Assembly (NCBI RefSeq): GCF_021462225.1
Contig: NC_061795.1
Coordinates: forward strand, 48,227,880-48,291,879
Length of the DNA: 64,000 bases
Direction of reading: 5' to 3'
Source of the DNA: Girardinichthys multiradiatus
Taxonomy: Eukaryota > Chordata > Actinopteri > Cyprinodontiformes > Goodeidae
The notes below the pieces were generated by a model that was not told where the DNA came from, made no database searches, and worked only from the letters and a program-made list of their open reading frames with translations. This document shows, piece after piece, positions 57,015-64,000 of this stretch. The translations under genes and the position numbers were made by a program. Each line of letters begins with the position of its first letter. The stretch's first letter is position 1.

Positions 57015-57385
57015 TTCTGGAAAATGTAGATCCTTAGATTTCTAAATGGACTTCCAACACTTTTAAACCTAACATGTTCCATGATAAAGGTTGGTAGCTT
57101 AAAAAGATAAAACAGATCACCTTTGCTGTTCTCCAGTCAGCCTTCCTGTTTTATGTTTTAAATCATTTTCTCTCGCAGCCTGAATGCACCACAGACTTCT
57201 CTTAGAAAATACAGTTTTCTTTTAAATGACCTCTCACATATCTGTGCTTTCTGACTTCCTTTTAAACACCTTACTGATGCTGAAAATGGCTAAGTTGAGT
57301 CTTCTTCACTTAATAACAACCTCCACACCAAAGAGTGTTGTTGGTAGGACTTAGTGTGGTGCATTCACAGAGTTCCCAACTGGAC
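57015..57385 (+). repeat. Unclassified dispersed repeat D, copy 3
   Basis: Shares ACATGTTCCATGATAAA, CTTTGCTGT, CAGCCTTCCTGTT, TCTCGCAGCCTGAATGC, TTTCTGACTTCCTTTTAAAC, CTTACTGAT, GTCTTCTTCACTTA and CTCCACACCAAAG with copies 1 and 2 in the same order. Confidence 0.68.
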
Positions 57386-57439
57386 AAGGTGAATTCAGCT
57401 GAAAACTGAACGATTCCAACCAATCAGTTGAGGCACATT

Positions 57440-57545
57440 TTAAGTTTATTGTTCAGACTTGTGCAATGACAAGTAATTGTATTCTATTCTATTCTATTCT
57501 ATTCTATTCTATTCTATTCTATTCTATTCTATTCTATTCTATTCT
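57440..57545. repeat. (ATTCT)n microsatellite on a retroposon-like tail
   Basis: Thirteen ATTCT units occupy 57481-57545. They follow GACTTGTGCAATGACAAGTA, which resembles the 3' tail of fish retroposons that commonly seed pentanucleotide arrays. Confidence 0.9.
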
Positions 57546-57549
57546 GTTT

Positions 57550-60510
57550 ACATAAATAAAGCCAGAACTGATTCTCCCCTGCTCTGTGACCACCTCCCTT
57601 GGTGATTCAGTGTCAGCTTCGACACCCATTCCAGATTAGTCCTTACTTAACATACAGTGAAGCGGAGTAGGTCCAGATGCCTGCGTAGAAGTTTCTTCTT
57701 AAAGGGACTACTGAGACATTTGGAGCTCTTAAGTAACGACAGCGAAGATAACTGGGATTTTATTTTAATTTTGAGCTAAATGCAGCAGAAGTTCAGAGAT
57801 ACTGGGTGATGTAAAAGAGTACAAACAGTGTTTTACCTTTTTAATTTACAATTGTTATAGACAAACGTCATAAATAGATTAAACAAGTTAGTGTTGGCCT
57901 TGGGCTAACTGATGTTGTATACCTGGCCTCCCTGTTTCCTGCAGCAATTTGACAGGCTCTAACTAGCTAGATGTAGTGGGTATTTAAACATTGGTTCAAA
58001 GGTCAACATATTAGTCAAAAGACTACTGATTTACTTGTCCACACACACACATTCTACTTGTTTACCATCTGATCTGCTCACAGCCATGCCCATGTACTGA
58101 GATTAGAGAGACCAAGTGTGCATGTCACAGGATTAGTCCTTGTGATCGCTGTAGTTTGCTGTTTTATGTCCCATCAAAGCGTTGCAAGGCAGCCTGTGTG
58201 CACTTTGATCTTGTCAGATTATGTTGGATCCTAAAATTCATATGATTCATATGATTTCTTCATATAATAAATTTGAAGAGAAAATGCCCCAGAATATATA
58301 TTAACATCATGTATATATGCTGCATATAGTTATACTGCTAAAATACTTCTGCATTTGTAGCTGATTTGACAAAATTCTTCTATGATAATCCCTTTTTAAT
58401 TCAGCTATTAACTAAACTAGTGCACAATTATTTATATGTATATCTTCTGAGCGCAGTAACTAATGGTTCATTTCTTTTGTTAATGAATGTGTGAGTTTTC
58501 TTTAGTCAAATTTAGTGAGGATTTCTTGCTATTTCGCAAGCATCTTCTAACTTCAAACATTAGCTTCACGACTAATATGGAGTTGTAGTGGAGTTTTACC
58601 ATGGGATACCAGAACCAAAACATGCAGTGGGTTAGGCTTTGTGTATCTATCATGGAGATGATTGATGAGGTCTTTGTAGTCGAGGTGCTGTAACCGCTTT
58701 CTATCTTACTTTTTATGCTGGCATGTTGAAAAGCATCCATGAAGTGGGTCTAAGCATGAGGAAATAAAGGGGATTTTATGGAACATCAGGCCATTCCATG
58801 TCTTTTTGAAGTATGTGTGTCGTTTTCAATGCACTATGGTCCGATGTTGTGCTTGTGCATTGGGATCAAGGGTGTGGAATTACAGTGTTCTGCAACGTCA
58901 GGAATGGGTATGCTGGTTTTTCACAATATAGTTTTTTATTTGTTTTAGGTGATCAACTGGAACCTGATCAACTGGAATTAAATTTCAGTGCCATTTGGTG
59001 CCTCCAAGTGGTCAGATAACTAACCAGGGATTAGGGCAGACCATCAGTTTCACTTCCAGCTTTAAGCATCCATGATGCCAAGGTGAGCAATCCATCTGCA
59101 TAGTGTAGCGTGAGATTAAGCAATGTTATTATTGGATCATTGCTGCGATATCTCCTGCCAGTGGAAGTTGCACTAATTCTGTAGCAGTCATGCAGACGTG
59201 TAATATACATGCTATGTGAGAGCTGCGATGCTTTGAACATGACAGCATCACCCTAATTCTAGTAATTAATATATGTCTTCTGCAGTGTTACGTGTGTAGG
59301 AATTTAATGTGGGAGCATTATTTTCCTAAGGTGTTGTGTGACAACAATAAAAGGAAAGGCAAGATACGCAATAATGATTTAACATTTTTAAGAGTATAGG
59401 GGCCTCTTAGAAGCTTGATGAAAGGTTTTGCAGTATAATTTTGATTCCAATCTCTAATCTAAGTAGAGAAAGAAAAAGGAACCTGACCTGGTTGGGTAAA
59501 ATGATGGCTTCTCTGGCGCCATCTCACAGCATCTCCTTGGACACAGCTCTTCTCATGGCAGCATGATCCTCTGGGAGAATAGATATTGCGGCGGCTGATT
59601 AACCAATTACAGGCTGACTTGGGCCAATGCCAGAGCTATGTTGTGTTAGATCACCAAAAAAGAGAAAAAAAGACAATCACATTAGAAATTATACTTTATC
59701 GTGTCTGAGGCTGATTTCACATCACTGTTTTTGTAAAACGTAAAGATTTACATTCAGTCTGACACTATTATCAAAGTTCAAATTAAAACTAATGATGCAT
59801 TATTTCAAATATTTTCTCAATTAGCAAAATATAATGAGAGAAGAGAAATAAATGTTGACATATATTCAAACTAAATGTTTCTGGTACTCTGGTGAGGTCA
59901 TGATCCTCTTACTTGGAGCTCATGGGACACTACCTGTTTGGAAGAAGGTTTTTTTTGAGTAGACCTGTGGTCTGCCAAGGACATTTTGAAGTGACCTGGA
60001 TCAAACAGGTTAAAGTAGCTGTAAGATAAAATCTAACCTATGTGTTTGCTCTGTTCTGCTCAGAGATTAAAATTCAATAAATGTTTGGTTTGTCTTGTTT
60101 GTCATGGAAAACAGCAGCAGTGGGACTGATATGCTGTTGGGGATAAATCCTTTTATTCTTTAGATTTAACAAAATACAAACCAGAAATATATTAGTTGAA
60201 CAGCTCCATTAACCATCTGCTCTTCCCTTCCTTGTCTTCTATATGGGCTATGACTAGTCCTTGGAGACTTGTTTGTGTGTATGTTGCCATAGATTCTCAG
60301 ATTACACATCCTGGTTGTCTGTGATAGTTGGGTGGAACCAAAGCATAGCAACACACAGGCCTCCATCTTTCCTCACAGTAGTGTGAAATATACAAATGAG
60401 CGTCAGATAACCAAATGCCAAAAAACCACAGAAGATTTTTATGAGTAATGTAACTTGTCACACTAATGCTGTAAAGTCATTCTGTTGAGATTCAGTGTGT
60501 TTATGGCTAA
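57550..60510. other. Nothing recognised
   Basis: AT-rich DNA. Short frames on both strands lack motifs; no repeat family was assigned. Confidence 0.4.
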
Positions 60511-60681
60511 ATAAGTATGTGATGCCAATGGAAGAAATGACATTCAAGAGCTTTTGTACATGAAATAACTGCTGCAAGCGCTGACAGGAAGCTCTGGTTA
60601 TTTATGATTTAAATTAATAAGGAATTTACAAATGTTTATGTGAATTTTAGAAAGTCAATAGAGCCATGTTTTGTCATCTGT

Positions 60682-60694
60682 GTGTGTGTGTGTG

Positions 60695-60737
<43 letters not shown>
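60682..60737. repeat. Compound (TG)n(TA)n microsatellite
   Basis: About ten TG units followed by a long TA tract. Dinucleotide-encoded frames over it on both strands are artefacts. Confidence 0.96.
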
Positions 60738-60740
<3 letters not shown>

Positions 60741-61499
60741 TCCTTTTATGGCAGTGCTACCAATAGCACTGTGATGTTTTTGCATTTTTCCAACCCTCCT
60801 CTTGTGATTCATCAGTGTGTTCATGGCAGCATAACTGTGTGGTGCCTGCTCTGCTCTTGTTATGAAAGTCATGAATGTGGAAGAAGTGGCATTTCAAAAG
60901 GTTTCTTGCATGAAACGGCTGCTTCAAGTCCTGACAGGAAGCTCTAGTTCATCAGGATTGACATTCATGAGCAATAAAGTGAGTGGAGTTGAAGTCTGTG
61001 CTTATTCTCAGGTGAAGCTTTGACTTTAATTTCAGTGGACTACACTTTGTCATCTGTGTATGTATGTTCCTCTGGGTTATGTCTGTAGGAAGCTGGTCCA
61101 TGTTAAATAACCCCTAATGCTCAGCAGGGGTTTGATAAAGCTCGTTAGACTTGGAAATGAAATGGGGCCCAGACCCAGTCAGAACCAGTTTCTTTTGGAT
61201 TGAACTGGATTGTCTTGGCAGCAGAAGCAAGTAGAAATGATCCAATATTGATCTTTGATTACGTCTCCCCCGCCGTGATGTTAGCCCTTTATATGGCATA
61301 CCTTAAGAAGGTCAGCAGGAGTTTGAAAATCCCAAATGCAAAACATCCAGATGGTTAATTTCCTTAGTTTTTCTACCTTATTGCATTAAAAAAATTAAAT
61401 ACTATATTTTACTCTGTGTATTCAAGTGATTTCTAAAATGGGCAAAATATGAACTTGCATGTCTATGTTTTGAAAGAATTCATGACCTTATGTTACAAC

Positions 61500-61690
61500 T
61501 GTATTGGATTGCAAAAGTATTCACACCTCTTAAACTGTTCCTTATGTTTGTTCCAACACAAACTTCAATGTATTTTCTTAAGCTTTATTGTGATGGACCA
61601 ACACAAGGAGTGTAAAAGGAAAGAGATACGCATGATTTTAGATTTTTTTTACAATTAGAAATCTGAAAAGTGTGGAGTCTTCAACCAAGC
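61500..61690 (-). mobile_element. Tc1-like transposon terminal fragment
   Basis: TTGCAAAAGTATTCACACCT (61509), TTGTGATGGACCAACACAAG (61588) and AGAAATCTGAAAAGTGTGGA (61659) are the reverse complement of the 3' end of the Tc1 family seen at 830-1740. Only the end survives. Confidence 0.72.
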
Positions 61691-61794
61691 TTTACTGTGG
61701 CTAACTGACCCAAACATTTAAAGGAGACATGTTTATGTGTTAATTTTAATAACCACAGTATATAACAACTGATTGCTTTAATCAATTTCTATAT

Positions 61795-63265
61795 ATTCAG
61801 AATCAGCTTTATTGCCAAGTTCGTACATACATACAAACAAGGAATTTGACTCCGGTACACTTTGCTCTCTGGTTTTTGTTTTTGCATTACAGAATATACA
61901 TATTTACAATGTACAAATATACACATATATAAATAAAAAGGTGCATTTGCAACATCTGTATGCTGTTGTTTGGTACTCTATAAAATGTTCAACAGAGAAA
62001 CAGCCTGGGGGAAGAAACTGTCTTTGTGGCGGCTGGTTTTAGTAAACAGTGCTCTGTAGCGGCGGACTGAAGGTAAAACTCTAAACAGTTTATGTGCAGG
62101 GTGTGTGGGGTCTGCAGAGATTTTGGCAGCTCTTTTTTCTGACCCTTGACCTGTATAAGTCCTGGATGGAGGGAAGGTCAGCTCTGATTATTCTCTCTGC
62201 AGTCCTGATTATTTGTTGCAGTCTGGACCTGTCCTGTTTTGTGGATGATCCAAACCACACTGAGATGGATGAAGACAAGACAGATTGAATGATGGCAGTG
62301 TAGAAGATGACCAGCAGCTCCCGTGGAAGGTTGAACTTCTTGAGTTGCCTCAGGAAATACAGTCTCTGCTGGGCCTTCTTTCGAACAGTGTCTATGTGTG
62401 AAGACCATCTCAGGTCCTCAGAGATGGTGGTTCCTAGGAACCTGAAGTGGTCCACAGCCGACACGGTGTTGTTGAGGATGGTGAGGGGGGTGTATGGGGG
62501 TGGTGTTCTCTGAAAGTCCACCACCATTTCCACAGTCTTGAGTGGGTTGAGTTCATGGTAGTTCTGACTACACCAGTGTACCAGCCGATCCACCTGCTGT
62601 CTGTATGCAGACTCATCACCGTCCTGGATCAGTCCAATGACAGTGGTGTCATCTGCAAACTTAAGGAGTTTCACGGACGAGTCCGATGAGGTGCAGTCAT
62701 TTGTGTACAGGGAGAAGAGGAGTGGGGAGAGAACACACCCCTGGGGGGCACCAGTACTTATTGATCTGGATCGGGAGAAGATGCTCCCCAGTCTCACCTG
62801 CTGCTGTCGGTCCGTCAGGAAGCTGTTGATCCACTGACAGGTGGAGGCTGGGACGTTGAGCTGGGTGAGCTTCTGGTGGAGGATGTCTGGTATGATGGTG
62901 TTGAAGGCCGAGCTGAAGTCTACAAACAGGATCCTGGCGTACGTCCCTGGGTGGTCGAGGTGTTGCAGGATGAAGTGTAGACCTAAGTTAACAGCATCAT
63001 CTGCCGACCTGTTTGCTCGTTAAGCAAACTGCAGGGGGTCCAGCAGGGGGCCTGTGATGTCTTTCAGGTGCTTCAACACCAGCCGCTCAAAGGATTTCAT
63101 GACCACAGACGTCAGGGCTACAGGCCTGTAGTCATTTAATCCTACGATGGTGGGTTTCTTGGGAACCGGGATGATGGTGGATCGTTTGAGGCAGGAGGGG
63201 TCCTCACATTTCTCCAGTGACTTGTTGAAGACACTTGTTGAAGATTCAGCACAAGATTCCAATAA
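61795..63265 (-). mobile_element. Rex1-type LINE, 5'-truncated
   Basis: Minus strand. The 3' end reads GGCAATAAAGCTGATTCTGA in that orientation (complement of 61797-61816), the usual end of this family. The reverse transcriptase runs from 63262 to 62090. The 5' half, including the endonuclease, is missing. LFVDFSSAFNTII is the Rex1-family motif A. Confidence 0.9.
62090..63262 (-). pseudogene. Rex1 reverse transcriptase pseudogene
   Basis: From 63262 the frame reads [38 protein letters not shown] and LLDPLQFA, then a TAA at 63020-63022 where this family normally has a Tyr codon. Past this single nonsense codon the same frame continues with RANRSADDAV, LFVDFSSAFNTII (motif A), STGAPQGCVLSPLLFSLY (motif B) and KLLKFADDTTVIGLI (motif C). 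It runs to a premature stop at 62090, after which coding similarity continues in another frame. All three catalytic Asp residues are present; the truncation, nonsense codon and late frameshift inactivate it. Confidence 0.9.
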
Positions 63266-63299
63266 ATATTACTATTATTAATCTCTTGCTCATTCTATC

Positions 63300-64000
63300 T
63301 ACACAGCCTGGCCTAAAAAAAGTTTCCACCTGGATTTAACTAAGCATATAGGTACGAGCCTCCCATTGGATAATTACTGCAGGGCCGATTATGTTTCAGC
63401 TGGCAACAAGTTATTTAACCCCAACTGGTGCAATAAGTTGCTTCTCATTTCTTAAACAACCATTTTGAAAGAAACATCCTGAGGTCGTGGAAAAGATGTC
63501 AGTCTGTTTCAGAAGGGTCAAATCATTGGCATGCATCAAGCAGAGAAAACGTCTAAGGAGATAGCAGAAACTACAAAAATTGGGTTAAGAACTGTCCAAC
63601 TACTAGTCAGTGAGGCTAACCTGGAAATAAAAGGCTTTAATTTGCTGGGGAGCATAAAGATTGGACTCTGGAGCAATGGAAGAAGGTCATATGGTCTGAT
63701 GAGTCCAGATTTACCCTGTTCCAGTGTGATGGGAGCATCAGGGTAAGAAGAGAGGCAGGTGAAGTGATGCCCCCATCATGCCTAGTGCCTACTGTACAAG
63801 TAGGGTCAGTGCTATGATCAGGGTTGCTGCAGGTGGTCAGGTCTGGGTTCAGCAACAGTATGTGTTCAAAGAATGAGGTCAGCTGACTACCTGAATATAC
63901 TGAATGACCAGGTTATTCCATCAATGGATTTTTTTCTTCCTTGATGGCACGGGCATATTCCAAGATGACAATGTCAGGATTTATTGGGCCCGAATTGTGA
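63300..64000 (+). mobile_element. Tc1-like transposon, third family, runs off the right edge
   Basis: The left end is TACACAGCCTGGCCTAAAAA with TA at 63300-63301. A transposase start follows: GTGGAAAAGATGTCAGTCTG (63488) and CATGCATCAAGCAGAG, then the helix-turn-helix EKTSKEIAETTKIGLRTVQ. At about 63601 the sequence jumps to SEANLEIK..., skipping what I remember as several hundred bases of the gene. The catalytic region follows (GGTCTGATGAGTCCAGATTT near 63693) in broken frames. The element is an internally deleted, inactive copy. Confidence 0.88.

Noticed and set aside
60636..60947. Frames over the TG/TA array on both strands
   Set aside because: Translated dinucleotide repeat (Ile-Tyr and Val-Cys runs).

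Overview
The window looks like a piece of a teleost fish genome. It has vertebrate-style introns and exons with GT/AG borders and AT-rich introns. It also carries a repeat load typical of ray-finned fishes: many Tc1-like DNA transposons, an L2-type LINE and a Rex1-type LINE. Protein families were recognised from memory of their motifs; no search was run. The species cannot be named from the sequence alone.

Region 1 (1-11.9 kb) holds the 3' end of a KIAA1549/KIAA1549L-family gene on the + strand. Eight coding exons (300-508, 1775-2004, 2130-2274, 2367-2687, 5707-5759, 6260-6408, 9802-9956, 11113-11310) join in one open frame of about 485 residues, ending at a TGA at 11308-11310. They encode the cytoplasmic tail; the ectodomain and membrane segments lie upstream of the window. 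The introns carry Tc1 relics, a 0.66-kb fold-back element and a nearly complete 1.6-kb Tc1 element lying antisense. A probable 3' UTR follows the stop.

Region 2 (11.9-42.7 kb) is intergenic and built largely from mobile DNA. It contains a GC-rich, strongly G-skewed block of unknown class (11.88-13.2 kb), a second Tc1-like element with its own decayed transposase (14.38-15.97 kb), several older Tc1 fragments, a 5'-truncated L2 LINE (about 19.0-21.64 kb, minus strand), a rearranged repeat cluster with a 398-bp direct repeat of about 99.5% identity (26.7-27.35 and 30.3-30.8 kb), and a 488-bp MITE with an exact 8-bp target duplication (38,031-38,518).

Region 3 (42.7-64 kb) contains two candidate promoter/first-exon segments on the + strand. 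One (about 42.8-43.13 kb) has a CCAAT box and an RFX-type X-box. The other (about 47.37-47.89 kb) is CpG-rich with YY1, CRE-like and CCAAT motifs, a short uORF and a clean splice donor. They could be alternative starts of one gene whose coding exons lie beyond the window; no convincing coding exon was found after them. The rest looks like intron or intergenic DNA, with a second copy of the 1.6-kb Tc1 element in the opposite orientation (54.29-55.90 kb), microsatellites, copies of an unclassified dispersed repeat (also at 39.7 kb), a Rex1 LINE (61.8-63.27 kb, minus) and the left part of a further Tc1 element running off the right edge.

Every recognisable transposase or reverse transcriptase has at least one inactivating change or truncation, so all mobile elements seen here appear non-autonomous now. 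No tRNA, rRNA or CRISPR array was recognised.
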